Shown here: piece after piece, positions 50,199 through 58,520 of the stretch | How positions within the stretch are numbered: position 1 is the stretch's first letter | Layout: the number at the start of each line of letters is the position of its first letter | Origin: JAGFIY01 sp964499285 | GTDB taxonomy: Bacteria > Bacteroidota > Ignavibacteria > Ignavibacteriales > Melioribacteraceae | Length of the DNA stretch: 64,000 nt | Assembly (NCBI GenBank): GCA_964499285.1 | Contig: CAZCLA010000014.1 | Span: forward strand, 1 to 64,000 | Direction: 5' to 3' | Notes under the pieces: model-generated | Seen by the model: only the letters and a program-made list of their open reading frames with translations | Told to the model about the DNA's origin: nothing | The model's database searches: none | Program-made: the position numbers and the translations under genes

Positions 50199-50657
50199 TT
50201 ATTTTTTATTATTTCTCAATTTATCAAGCAGATCATTTACTGTTTTTGCTTCTTCATTGGTAAGATTCGAAAGAAAATGGTCAACTTCAGGATCAATTTT
50301 ATCTATTTCATCCAATAGCTCAAGACCTTTTTGGTTGATAACAATGTTTACCTTACGTCTATCATCTGCGTTATAAGTTCTTTCGAGCAGACCTTTTATT
50401 CTCAATCTTTCAACAAGACGAGACGTATCGGAAATTTTCTCAAGCATTCTTTCCTTCAATAATGAAACAGTAGAGGGATTAGGATATTGCCCCCGCAATA
50501 TTCTAAGTATGTTAAATTGCTGAGGCGTTATTCCGTACTTTGATAATATTTCTGCAAGAAATGAATGAATCCACGAATAGGTAAATAGTAAATTAACTGT
50601 AAGTTTGTGAAATTCATTTCTAAACTTGGATTGTTTGATTTCTTCCTCTAACTTCAT
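50199..50657 (-). CDS. MarR family transcriptional regulator
   Basis: 152 residues from MKLEEEIKQSKF behind GGGGGAAA; a TTG five codons upstream is less likely. Winged-helix core ILSKYGITPQQFNILRILRGQYPNPSTVSLLKERMLEKISDTSRLVERLRIKGLLERTYNADDRRKVNIVI (about 38-108) with the DDRR wing. It lies downstream of a yceI gene, a pairing seen repeatedly in Bacteroidota; a palindrome at the yceI promoter may be its target. Confidence 0.93.
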   Translation of the reverse strand: MKLEEEIKQSKFRNEFHKLTVNLLFTYSWIHSFLAEILSKYGITPQQFNILRILRGQYPNPSTVSLLKERMLEKISDTSRLVERLRIKGLLERTYNADDRRKVNIVINQKGLELLDEIDKIDPEVDHFLSNLTNEEAKTVNDLLDKLRNNKK

Positions 50658-50676
50658 AAGTATTTCCCCCAAAAAT

Positions 50677-50701
50677 GTAACCGGACAAAAAGTCCGGTTA
50701 C
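50677..50701 (-). terminator. Strong hairpin between yceI and marR
   Basis: GTAACCGGAC and GTCCGGTTAC form a perfect 10-bp stem with a five-base A/T loop; on the minus strand it is followed by ATTTTT. It sits 11 bases after the yceI stop and 20 bases before the marR start, so it may end or attenuate yceI transcription before marR; binding by MarR is the alternative. Confidence 0.65.
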
Positions 50702-50712
50702 CAATAGTATTC

Positions 50713-51294
50713 TTAATTTTTTATTAATTCAAGAACAATTTTTATTTCAACATCTTTCCCTACAACTGCTCCACCGGTTTCAATTAAGTTATTCCATTTC
50801 AGACCATAGTCAAATCTGTTAATTTCGGTTTCCGCAACAAAACCCGCTCTTGTTCCACCGAAAGCTTCAACTGTACCTTTAAAATCGACATCCAAAGTAA
50901 CTTCTTTTGTGATTCCTCTTATAGTCAAATCACCCACTAATTTGTATTCGTTATCATCAACCTTAGTAAAAGATTTGCTCTTGAAAGTCATTTTAGGGTG
51001 ATTTGCAGCATCAAAGAAATCTGCTGATTTTAAGTGATCATCTCTTTTTTCATTATCGGTAAAAATTGAGTTTACATCGGCATTAAATTCAACTTTTGCT
51101 CCTTCAAAGTTTAATCCATCGCTCTCTAACGACAAATCATAACTCTTAAACACTCCGGTCACAGAGGAAATAACCAGATGGCTTACAGTAAATTCAATTT
51201 TGGAATGAGATTTATCAACCGACCAAGTGGTTTGTGCTGTTATACTCGATACGGTGAAAAACAATCCCAGCAAAAATATATTTAACTTCTTCAT
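50713..51294 (-). CDS. YceI-family periplasmic lipid-binding-like protein
   Basis: 193 residues. Signal peptide (KKLNIFLLGLFFTVSSITAQ), then the YceI lipocalin-like barrel: TTWSVDKSHSKIEFTVSHLVISSVTGVFKSYD (about 21-52), KRDDHLKSADFFDAANHPKMTFKSKSF (about 85-111) and LTIRGITKEVTLDVDFKG. The fold binds long isoprenoid or lipid chains. It is co-oriented with the downstream MarR gene and has a TATATTTG -10-like box with a perfect palindrome in front. Confidence 0.95.
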   Translation of the reverse strand: MKKLNIFLLGLFFTVSSITAQTTWSVDKSHSKIEFTVSHLVISSVTGVFKSYDLSLESDGLNFEGAKVEFNADVNSIFTDNEKRDDHLKSADFFDAANHPKMTFKSKSFTKVDDNEYKLVGDLTIRGITKEVTLDVDFKGTVEAFGGTRAGFVAETEINRFDYGLKWNNLIETGGAVVGKDVEIKIVLELIKN

Positions 51295-51341
51295 AATAAC
51301 TCCTTTTTATTTGTTTTAGTGTAGTGACATATTTTCTAATT

Positions 51342-51360
51342 CAAATATATGTTATAACAT
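51342..51360 (-). promoter_or_regulatory. yceI promoter -10 box with abutting 12-bp palindrome
   Basis: TATATTTG (minus strand, 51342-51349) fits TAnnTTTG and is 48 bases upstream of the yceI start. ATGTTATAACAT (51349-51360) is perfectly palindromic and directly adjoins its upstream side, the place expected for a repressor operator. The MarR encoded downstream is the natural candidate. Confidence 0.5.
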
Positions 51361-51363
51361 TGA

Positions 51364-51463
51364 NNNNNNNNNNNNNNNNNNNNNNNNNNNNNNNNNNNNN
51401 NNNNNNNNNNNNNNNNNNNNNNNNNNNNNNNNNNNNNNNNNNNNNNNNNNNNNNNNNNNNNNN
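51364..51463. other. Assembly gap (100 N)
   Basis: 100 N of unknown true size, three bases upstream of the palindrome at the yceI promoter. The stretch 51464-51559 to its right holds no convincing gene. Confidence 0.97.
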
Positions 51464-51559
51464 TTCCGCTGAACCACTAGGATTTTAACTGACAACACTC
51501 TTCGAGATATTCGAGCCATATTTCTTATTACATACATAAGAAAAGCACAAACTTTAAAA

Positions 51560-53044
51560 TTATAACGAATCGTTAATGAATGAATTTCTTTTTAGAAGAC
51601 CATATTTGAATTTATATAACCCGTTATTTTCAGTAGCAACCCAGGCATTGCCGTCTGAGTCGAATGCTACTCCGCGGATAATTGATCTCTCCATTAATGT
51701 GTTGCTAAAATTATATCTTTTGTAGTCTTCCGGAATAGTCTCAAAAACATAGATCCCCTTATCGGAACAAATCCACTTTTCATTTCCATTTAAAACAATA
51801 TCATACACCCAGTGACCGTCGTATATTGGATAATTCGTTCGACGCTTAGAAACCCCGTGTTCAATGCTTGTTAACCCGTATGTTGATCCGAGATGTTCAA
51901 CTGACGGCGCATGGCCAAACCAAATTTTTTCATCCGTAACCTTAACACAATTATACCATCTATCCTTTTCCCGTTCCAGATCATTATAATAAGAATACCA
52001 CAATCCGACTACTTGAATGTATTCTCTTAATCCTCCACCACCTGTGACAGCCCAAATATCTCCCTCAAGATCAATATCAATTCCTCTAACACTATTGTAC
52101 ATCAGAGTATGGGTCCATTCATTGTCAGACTTTATACCAATTCCATTTGCCGTCCCAATATAAACCTCCCCAGATTGAGCGAAATAGATTTCATATACTT
52201 TTTTATTGGGCAACTGTTTGGGATTTTCAGTATATCTTTTCCAGGCACTACCATCAAGAACATATAAACCATCATTGGTGCCGATCCATTTTCTATTTTG
52301 TTCATCTACTCTTATTACTTGAATTTCATTATCTACAAGAGGAGAGTTGCCATCATGATAATGTGTCCAATTTAAACCGTCAAATTTAACTATGCCGTCC
52401 AAAGTCCCGAGCCAGATTACATTATCTTTATCAACAGCGATACATCTTAGCAGATCATTTGGAAGTCCGGAATTGGAAGATTTGTAGTCGACCCAATAAG
52501 TAGTGTCCTTTAGAGTTATAACGGCATCAATTAATTGATTGCTGGAGACTGTTACTTCTATACTATCGGGGTAGCAGTACTTCCTCTTGTAAGTTACAGT
52601 ATATCGACCCGGCTTTAATCCCCCCAATTCAGCCGGAGTCGTGAGTTCTAAACTGTCTTCGTTTAAAAAGATGGATGCACCTTCCGGTTTTGTAATAAAC
52701 TTTATTTTTCCAAGCATTGAAGGATTGGAGAAATAATCAACAAAAATTTCTTTCTTTTCATCTTTCTGAAGGGTGACTAAAAAGCTGGTATCACGAAATA
52801 ACTCCTTCCTTAGAGTGAAATTGTAAGTTTTCTCTTCGAGCCAATTGAGGCTGTCGGGAGTAACACGGCTGGAATTTCTACCGTCTTCATATATTTTTGC
52901 CCCAGGTGGATTAGAATCGATGAAGATACTAGAAATAGGAACCGGTTCGGTCGGAGGTGTAACAGAGACTTCTTTTTCGCAAGAGGCTAGCAGTGCAAAA
53001 AAGAATAGATATGAGATTTTTAATATGTAATCTTGACGTATCAT
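51560..53044 (-). CDS. Lipoprotein with PEGA domains and a WD-like/two-component-type propeller
   Basis: 494 residues. The signal peptide ends in LLASCEKE (lipobox, Cys about 22). Two PEGA-type beta modules follow: SIFIDSNPPGAKIYEDGRNSSRVTPDSL (about 39-66) and IKFITKPEGASIFLNEDSLELTTPAELGGLKPGRYTVTYKR (about 113-153). From about 185 on there are repeated blades with WLGTLDGIVKFDGLNWTHY, WIGTNDGLYVLDGSAWKRY, YIGTANGIGI and WVATENNGLYKF, the Reg_prop/sensor propeller motif. A surface or periplasmic sensor-like protein without a kinase domain; it lies near three kinase genes. Confidence 0.85.
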   Translation of the reverse strand: MIRQDYILKISYLFFFALLASCEKEVSVTPPTEPVPISSIFIDSNPPGAKIYEDGRNSSRVTPDSLNWLEEKTYNFTLRKELFRDTSFLVTLQKDEKKEIFVDYFSNPSMLGKIKFITKPEGASIFLNEDSLELTTPAELGGLKPGRYTVTYKRKYCYPDSIEVTVSSNQLIDAVITLKDTTYWVDYKSSNSGLPNDLLRCIAVDKDNVIWLGTLDGIVKFDGLNWTHYHDGNSPLVDNEIQVIRVDEQNRKWIGTNDGLYVLDGSAWKRYTENPKQLPNKKVYEIYFAQSGEVYIGTANGIGIKSDNEWTHTLMYNSVRGIDIDLEGDIWAVTGGGGLREYIQVVGLWYSYYNDLEREKDRWYNCVKVTDEKIWFGHAPSVEHLGSTYGLTSIEHGVSKRRTNYPIYDGHWVYDIVLNGNEKWICSDKGIYVFETIPEDYKRYNFSNTLMERSIIRGVAFDSDGNAWVATENNGLYKFKYGLLKRNSFINDSL

Positions 53045-53046
53045 AT

Positions 53047-53088
53047 CTTATAATTGGTAATTATAAGCACAATTGCAATACAAAATTA
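53047..53088 (-). promoter_or_regulatory. Inverted repeat and -10-like box before the PEGA/propeller gene
   Basis: CTTATAATT-GGT-AATTATAAG (53047-53067) is a perfect 9-3-9 inverted repeat three bases from the start codon, so it could hide the ribosome site in RNA or bind a regulator. TAATTTTG on the minus strand (53081-53088) fits the TAnnTTTG -10 pattern. Confidence 0.35.
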
Positions 53089-53165
53089 TATACAAACGAA
53101 CTAATCGCAGACGGTTTAATTAAAAATAAAGTAGTTTATGATCCACATCCCTCTATAGTTTTTAT

Positions 53166-53265
53166 NNNNNNNNNNNNNNNNNNNNNNNNNNNNNNNNNNN
53201 NNNNNNNNNNNNNNNNNNNNNNNNNNNNNNNNNNNNNNNNNNNNNNNNNNNNNNNNNNNNNNNNN
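53166..53265. other. Assembly gap (100 N)
   Basis: 100 N of unknown true size between the PEGA/propeller gene and a strong ribosome site on the minus strand. At least one gene start is lost in it. Confidence 0.97.
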
Positions 53266-53281
53266 TTCATAATACCTCCTT
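53266..53281 (-). promoter_or_regulatory. Strong ribosome-binding site and ATG of a gene lost in the gap
   Basis: Minus strand AAGGAGGT (53274-53281), spacer ATT, ATG (53270-53268), then AA and the gap. The SD match is one of the best in the window, so a minus-strand gene very likely starts here. The 53282-53454 spacer upstream of it is AT-rich and shows nothing else. Confidence 0.6.
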
Positions 53282-53454
53282 TTTTGATTTTAGGTGTTTT
53301 GATATATTTTATAGTTTTAATATATGTTAGAATATCTAAAATTACAAATCATTTTCAAATATTTCAATTTTTAGTCTATTTTTAGCTAGAAATGAATGGT
53401 CCTATCTAGTCAAGTTGTGTTAAAATTTTGCTGGTATGATTTACATTGGGGCTA

Positions 53455-55116
53455 CTATTTATGATTTACTGAATTCACTACAGAGGTATTTAATGAAACT
53501 AAAAATCGGCTTCCTTTACCAAGTTCGCTTTCTGCTCTTATTGAGCCTCCAAGTTTTTGAATAAGTTCTTTGCAAATAATTAATCCAAGGCCGGTACCTT
53601 TTTCATTTCGGGTGCCGGTCCGAGTTTGGGAAGAGACACCGTCAAACAAATTGTTAACGATTTCCGGTTCGATTCCAATCCCTGTATCTTCAATAATTAT
53701 TTCAAATGTGTTCTCGACAGATAGCGAAGTAACTTTTATAAAACCTTTATTTTCGGTGAACTTAATTGAATTACCAATTAGATTCCGTAGTATTGTATTT
53801 AAAATTCGAACATCGGCTTGGATTATCGTGCTCTGATCTATTCCATTAATTAGTTTGATTCCCTTCTTATGGGCAGTTGCTTCATAAAGTTCAAGGTTAT
53901 TTTCCACAACTCTGTAGAGTTCAATATCTTTATAAATAACTTCCATACTTTGGTGCTGTGCCTTAACCCAGTCGAGTATCCTATCGAGAAGCTCGTGAAT
54001 ATTTGAAGCGGTTCTGAATACAGCAGATACAGAATCAATAAGTTCTTCCTTCGAAAGATAATCGAATTCTTCAGATATAAATTGAGCATAACCGAGCAGA
54101 GTGCTTATTGGGTTTTTTAGATCATGTGATAAAATTGAGATGAAACGGTTTTTATCGGCATTCAAATTATTTAATTGATCTGCCTTTTCTGTCAAAGAAG
54201 CTTTCGTATTTTCTAATTCCTCGAGATATTTTTGAACCTGTTCTTCCTTCTTAACTTTAGATATTGCCTGAGCAACCTGTTCGGAAACAAATGATAGTAT
54301 CTGTCTTTCATCCTCCCCGTATGCGTTGCCGTCATTATAACTTTGAACAGCCAGGACACCAATTACTTCGTCTTTTTCCTTTAAAGGAACACCAATCCAG
54401 CTCATCGAATCGGCGCCGATCAATTCAATTTTCCCTTCTCGTTCAAGTTTCTGCTCAACTGGTTTACTCACAACTACAGCTTCACCTTTTGAGTAAACAA
54501 ACTCTGTTAAACCTTTACCGAATTTTCTTGGAGTAGGAGTTTGATCAAATTCGTCCACGAAATAAGGAAAAGAAATTATGGATGTCTCTTTATCAACAAG
54601 TGCTATGTATAAATTTTCCGCGCTCATTAATGATTTTATAATGGTATGAATTTCTTCGAATAATTTATTGAGATTACCACTTCTATTAGTTGCTTGCGAT
54701 ATCTCATAAATTGCATTCTGAATTTTATCGTTCTTGACTCGTTCGGTTATATCTCTGGCAATCCCTACAATTCCCCCTACCTCACCATCCTCATAATATG
54801 GCATTTCGCTAACCTCGAACAAGACCGGATTACCGTTCTTATGAAGAATTTCTACCCGGTAAGGGGGCTGAGGCTGTCCGGTTTTTAATGCTTTATCGGT
54901 ATATTCTTGAACTTTTTCATTGATAGGGTTATTTGTAAGATATTTTGTGTAGTGATTTTTCCAGTCTTCCGGAGTATATCCGGTGATTTCTTCTATAGAA
55001 GGTGAAAGATAATAGAAAACCCCATTTTTATCATGACGATAAACAAAATCTCTCAACTTTCCGAGAAGCAGTTCAAGCTCCTTTAGTCGTTTTAAGTTTT
55101 GTTCACTATCTTTCAT
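53455..55116 (-). CDS. PAS-GAF sensor histidine kinase
   Basis: 553 residues, no TM segment, so cytoplasmic. PAS domain at about 10-130 (GVFYYLSPSIEEITGYTPEDW, ending GIVGIARDITERVK), GAF domain about 150-290 (LFEEIHTIIKSLMSAENLYIALVD, DSMSWIGVPLKEKDEVIGVLAVQS), a coiled-coil linker, HisKA with H331 in ISILSHDLKNPISTLLGYA, and HATPase with N box LRNLIGNSIKFTE, G1 IIEDTGIGIE and GTGLGLIICKEL. Seventeen bases downstream of the large kinase gene, so co-transcribed. No response regulator is adjacent. Confidence 0.93.
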   Translation of the reverse strand: MKDSEQNLKRLKELELLLGKLRDFVYRHDKNGVFYYLSPSIEEITGYTPEDWKNHYTKYLTNNPINEKVQEYTDKALKTGQPQPPYRVEILHKNGNPVLFEVSEMPYYEDGEVGGIVGIARDITERVKNDKIQNAIYEISQATNRSGNLNKLFEEIHTIIKSLMSAENLYIALVDKETSIISFPYFVDEFDQTPTPRKFGKGLTEFVYSKGEAVVVSKPVEQKLEREGKIELIGADSMSWIGVPLKEKDEVIGVLAVQSYNDGNAYGEDERQILSFVSEQVAQAISKVKKEEQVQKYLEELENTKASLTEKADQLNNLNADKNRFISILSHDLKNPISTLLGYAQFISEEFDYLSKEELIDSVSAVFRTASNIHELLDRILDWVKAQHQSMEVIYKDIELYRVVENNLELYEATAHKKGIKLINGIDQSTIIQADVRILNTILRNLIGNSIKFTENKGFIKVTSLSVENTFEIIIEDTGIGIEPEIVNNLFDGVSSQTRTGTRNEKGTGLGLIICKELIQKLGGSIRAESELGKGSRFLVSLNTSVVNSVNHK

Positions 55117-55133
55117 CTATAATCCAATTTTGG

Positions 55134-58100
55134 TTATTCGGAAATCTGCTGCCCGATAAAAATTAAATCAAATCTTGTCCCTTCACCCTTTTTACTTTTT
55201 ACACTCAGTTCAATATCATTGATTTTACAATACTCTCGAACGAGCGCTAACCCAATACCGTTGCCATCGAATCTGCGCGTGTAGCCTCTTTCTTCTTGTG
55301 AAAAAGGTGTGAAAAGTTCGGGCAGATATTCTTCGGAAATACCAATACCCGTATCAACAACGGAAGCTATTAAATTTCCCGAGCCATTTCTAGAAAGAAC
55401 AATATCTACTTTTCCTTGATCCGTGTACTTAATTCCATTATCGATCAAATTACTAAAAATTTGAGTGACTGTATACAGATCAAAATGGGACATTGTGTCT
55501 TGAGTATCAATCATCAAATTAAGATCAACATTTTTTTCTTCAGCAAGTTGTTTAAACTCAGAGAAAATTCCTTTGATTACATCTTTTACCAAATCGTATT
55601 CTTTTTTAATAGCTTCCAAACTTCCTACTTGTATTTCCGATAAATTCAAAAGCAAATCAATTGTTCTGATAATCCTCTTACTTGCTTTCTCTATCATCGA
55701 AAAACTAATATTTAAATCTTCATCAACCTTATCCTCAAGCTCATTTTGAAGCAGACTAGAAAAACTAACAATCGCATTTATTGGTGTTCTTATTTCATGG
55801 GACATTTGAGCTAAAAATTCCGATTTCAGTCTGTCGGTTCTTTCTGCTTTTTCCTTCGCTTCAACAAGTTCTTTCGTTATCCTTTTCTGCTCCGTTATAT
55901 CCTCTTTAATTGCAAGGTAATGTGTAATTTTCCCATTCTCATCTTTAATAGGCGAAATATGTGCCATTTCCCAAAAAAGTTCACCATTCTTTCGTCTATT
56001 ATGAAATTCTCCTCTCCAGTCCAACCCGGATGAAATTGCTTTCCACAATTTACCGTACTCATCAGTGCTTGTTTCCCCCGATTTGAGTATTCTGGGATTT
56101 TGCCCCAAGACCTCCTCTTTGCTGTAACCAGTGACTGTGCAAAACTGATGATTCACATAAATGATTTCACCGTCCAGATTAGTGATAATAATTGAAACCG
56201 GACTTTGCTCAACCGATCTTGATAATTTTCTGATTTCCTCTTCTGATATTTTTCTTTGCGTGATATCGACAACAATCCCTCTAATACCGATGGTTTTTCC
56301 ATTTTCTAATATCGGGTTTGAATGAAGAAAACCCGGGAATGTATCTCCCGATTTTTTCACAAAAGTATATTCGGACGGTTCTAAAAATTCGCCTTTCAAA
56401 GTCCGTGTAAAATTTTCTTTTATTCTTTCTTTATCCTCTTCGGCAAAAAGTGAAAGTGAACTTAATCCATTTTTGATATCCTCTTTATTATAACCAATCC
56501 TCTCTAAACCGAATTTGTTAAGGAAAGTGAATTTTCCCAACTTATCAACTTCAAAAACGCCAAGCGGAAGTGTATCCGTAAATTCTTTGAAATTTTCGGC
56601 TCTTTTTTCTAATTCAGATTCAGCATCTTTGCGCTTCTTAACATCCCAGCTGTTCTCAATCAGAAGTTGAATGGATACAATATCAAGATTATCGTATTGA
56701 AAAAATTTATCGAATACTGCTATCACCAATTCATTTCCGTCTTCCCAAATAACCGGAACGAATATATATCTTTTAAAATATGATGATACACTCGAAAAAT
56801 TAATGGTATCGTTCTTGATCATAGGTTTATGGTTTTCCAGAAGACTTTTAAACTCGATGTTTTCAATCAATAAATTCTTTATTCGATTTTTTTCTTCCTC
56901 ATTCCTAAAATCATTGATTATCTCAACAAGATTAAAGTTATTGTTTTCATCTTTGAGCCAAAGTGCTGCTAGCGAGCTGTTTGTTAGCTCTTTACATGCG
57001 GTAAGAACAGTTTTATAAATTTCTTCGGGTTTAACATTATCCAAAACACGATTGATTTTAATAGCTTCTTTTAAAGCCTGCTCTCTTCTGGTAATATCGC
57101 TTATATCTTGAATTATCAGTCTAAGGAAGTAGGGATGGTCATGACGATCGTTTTTTAGATATGTTCTAATAAGTAAATTTTTAATCCTTCCTTCATCTGA
57201 AATAATTTTTACTTCAATCTTTTTCCTGTTGCTCTTATAGTTTTTAGCATCGAACAATTCAGTGAATTTATTTTTATCTTCTTTAAACAGCCTTGAAAGG
57301 GCATGCTTATATAAATTTTCTTCCGATTTTTCGACTCCGAAAATTCTATAAACTTCATCCGACCAATAAACATCATTCTGTTTTATGTTCCATTCCCAAA
57401 TCCCTACATTTGCTATCTGAGCAGCATAACTCAATCTGCTTTCATTTGCTTTAAGTAGCTTCTCATACTTTTTTCTCTTATCGATATCCTGAATTGAACC
57501 TGCAAATCTGCTTGGGATGCCCTCTTCGTCATTTAATACAATTCCACGCACATAAAACCATTTGAAGGTATTGTCTTTTAATTTAATTCTGTACTCTATT
57601 TCATAAGGAGAACTATTTTTAATAGCTTCTTCCCTTTTTCTTAAAACTCTTTCTTTATCTTCGGGGTGAATACTTCTAAGCCAATCTGAATATGAATCGA
57701 GAAATTCATCATCCTCATATCCAAGTAGTTTCTTGTATTGCGGCGAAATCCATTGAGTTTCATTTTTTAGATCCCGAATCCATAATCCACTCGATGAAGC
57801 TTCGACAGCAAGATCAAATTTCAAATATAGTTCTGATAATTCTTTATTCTTTTTTTTAACTAGAACTTTGAGCTTTTCTCTTATTCTTTCGGAGTTGTTG
57901 TGGAGTTCGATAGTATCTTTTTGAAGCTCTGCGTGAACAAGAGTTTCTCTGATAGAGTTGATCAGAACATTAGTTTCATTATTAATGTCAATATAATCAA
58001 CAGCCCCGGCTCTAAATGATTCCACTGACTCCTCGAGCACAGGGCTGTCTGTTATTATAATAATTTCTATACCGGGATTTTTGGATTTAATATTGAGTAT

Positions 58101-58283
58101 TGAATTTTCGGAACTAGATTTAAATTCTGAAAAGGGAGAAATAATTAAATCGATATTTCGGAAATCTCCTCTGAATTGAACAAGGCTTGGCTCATAATCG
58201 AACTCTAAACCTTCTGCTGTTAAGAGTGATTCTACCCTCTCTTTTGTTTCTAATTTATATTCAATAAGTAATATTTTAGCCAA
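55134..58283 (-). CDS. Multi-PAS/GAF histidine kinase with N-terminal pseudo-receiver
   Basis: 1049 residues, cytoplasmic. N-terminal receiver-like domain (1-120) lacks key residues: ILLIEYK in place of the acidic pair, Pro50 in DLIISPF where the phospho-Asp belongs, and no Lys in AVDYIDINNE. Then PAS1 (about 155-270, LGYEDDEFLDSYSDWLRSIHPEDK), PAS2 (about 285-400), GAF (about 420-560), PAS3 (about 570-690, GVFEVDKLGKFTFLNKFGLERIGY), PAS4 (about 695-810, VTGYSKEEVLGQNPRILKSG), HisKA with H829 in MSHEIRTPINA, and HATPase (NLIDNGIKYT, VVDTGIGISE, GNGIGLALVREY). First gene of a kinase pair; its output partner is not in the window. Confidence 0.93.
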   Translation of the reverse strand: MAKILLIEYKLETKERVESLLTAEGLEFDYEPSLVQFRGDFRNIDLIISPFSEFKSSSENSILNIKSKNPGIEIIIITDSPVLEESVESFRAGAVDYIDINNETNVLINSIRETLVHAELQKDTIELHNNSERIREKLKVLVKKKNKELSELYLKFDLAVEASSSGLWIRDLKNETQWISPQYKKLLGYEDDEFLDSYSDWLRSIHPEDKERVLRKREEAIKNSSPYEIEYRIKLKDNTFKWFYVRGIVLNDEEGIPSRFAGSIQDIDKRKKYEKLLKANESRLSYAAQIANVGIWEWNIKQNDVYWSDEVYRIFGVEKSEENLYKHALSRLFKEDKNKFTELFDAKNYKSNRKKIEVKIISDEGRIKNLLIRTYLKNDRHDHPYFLRLIIQDISDITRREQALKEAIKINRVLDNVKPEEIYKTVLTACKELTNSSLAALWLKDENNNFNLVEIINDFRNEEEKNRIKNLLIENIEFKSLLENHKPMIKNDTINFSSVSSYFKRYIFVPVIWEDGNELVIAVFDKFFQYDNLDIVSIQLLIENSWDVKKRKDAESELEKRAENFKEFTDTLPLGVFEVDKLGKFTFLNKFGLERIGYNKEDIKNGLSSLSLFAEEDKERIKENFTRTLKGEFLEPSEYTFVKKSGDTFPGFLHSNPILENGKTIGIRGIVVDITQRKISEEEIRKLSRSVEQSPVSIIITNLDGEIIYVNHQFCTVTGYSKEEVLGQNPRILKSGETSTDEYGKLWKAISSGLDWRGEFHNRRKNGELFWEMAHISPIKDENGKITHYLAIKEDITEQKRITKELVEAKEKAERTDRLKSEFLAQMSHEIRTPINAIVSFSSLLQNELEDKVDEDLNISFSMIEKASKRIIRTIDLLLNLSEIQVGSLEAIKKEYDLVKDVIKGIFSEFKQLAEEKNVDLNLMIDTQDTMSHFDLYTVTQIFSNLIDNGIKYTDQGKVDIVLSRNGSGNLIASVVDTGIGISEEYLPELFTPFSQEERGYTRRFDGNGIGLALVREYCKINDIELSVKSKKGEGTRFDLIFIGQQISE

Positions 58284-58295
58284 TCATTTTACCAA

Positions 58296-58324
58296 TGTTA
58301 TTTCAACATTAATGTGATAACATA
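58296..58324. promoter_or_regulatory. Inverted repeat upstream of the large kinase
   Basis: ATGTTAT and ATAACAT are separated by 15 bases, 13 bases upstream of the kinase start. The half-sites equal those of the palindrome at the yceI promoter (ATGTTATAACAT), but AT-rich sequence makes chance likely. The rest of 58284-58520, between divergent kinase genes, shows no gene. Confidence 0.25.
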
Positions 58325-58520
58325 AAAATTGCGGACAGCTCATCTCATATAGAAATTAAGCAAACAAAATGAGATTGTAAATTGTAAAAATCACAAAAAT
58401 ATATACCATTATCGAAATAATAAACGATTAGTTGAGTGATCTTAAGTATTATAATATTATTTATAAATTTCGAACAATTCTTTTCGATAATTAATTTAGA
58501 ATAATTAGAGGCAAAAAGTC

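Noticed and set aside
51464..51537. Minus-strand frame starting MYVIRNMARISRR and running into the gap
   Set aside because: No ribosome site, only 24 codons visible, and no recognisable family; insufficient to call a gene.
51364..53265. Insertion sequence or repeat at the gap edges
   Set aside because: Flanks of the third and fourth gaps share only a short AT-rich string (ATATATGTTA); no terminal inverted repeats, target duplications or transposase fragments are visible.
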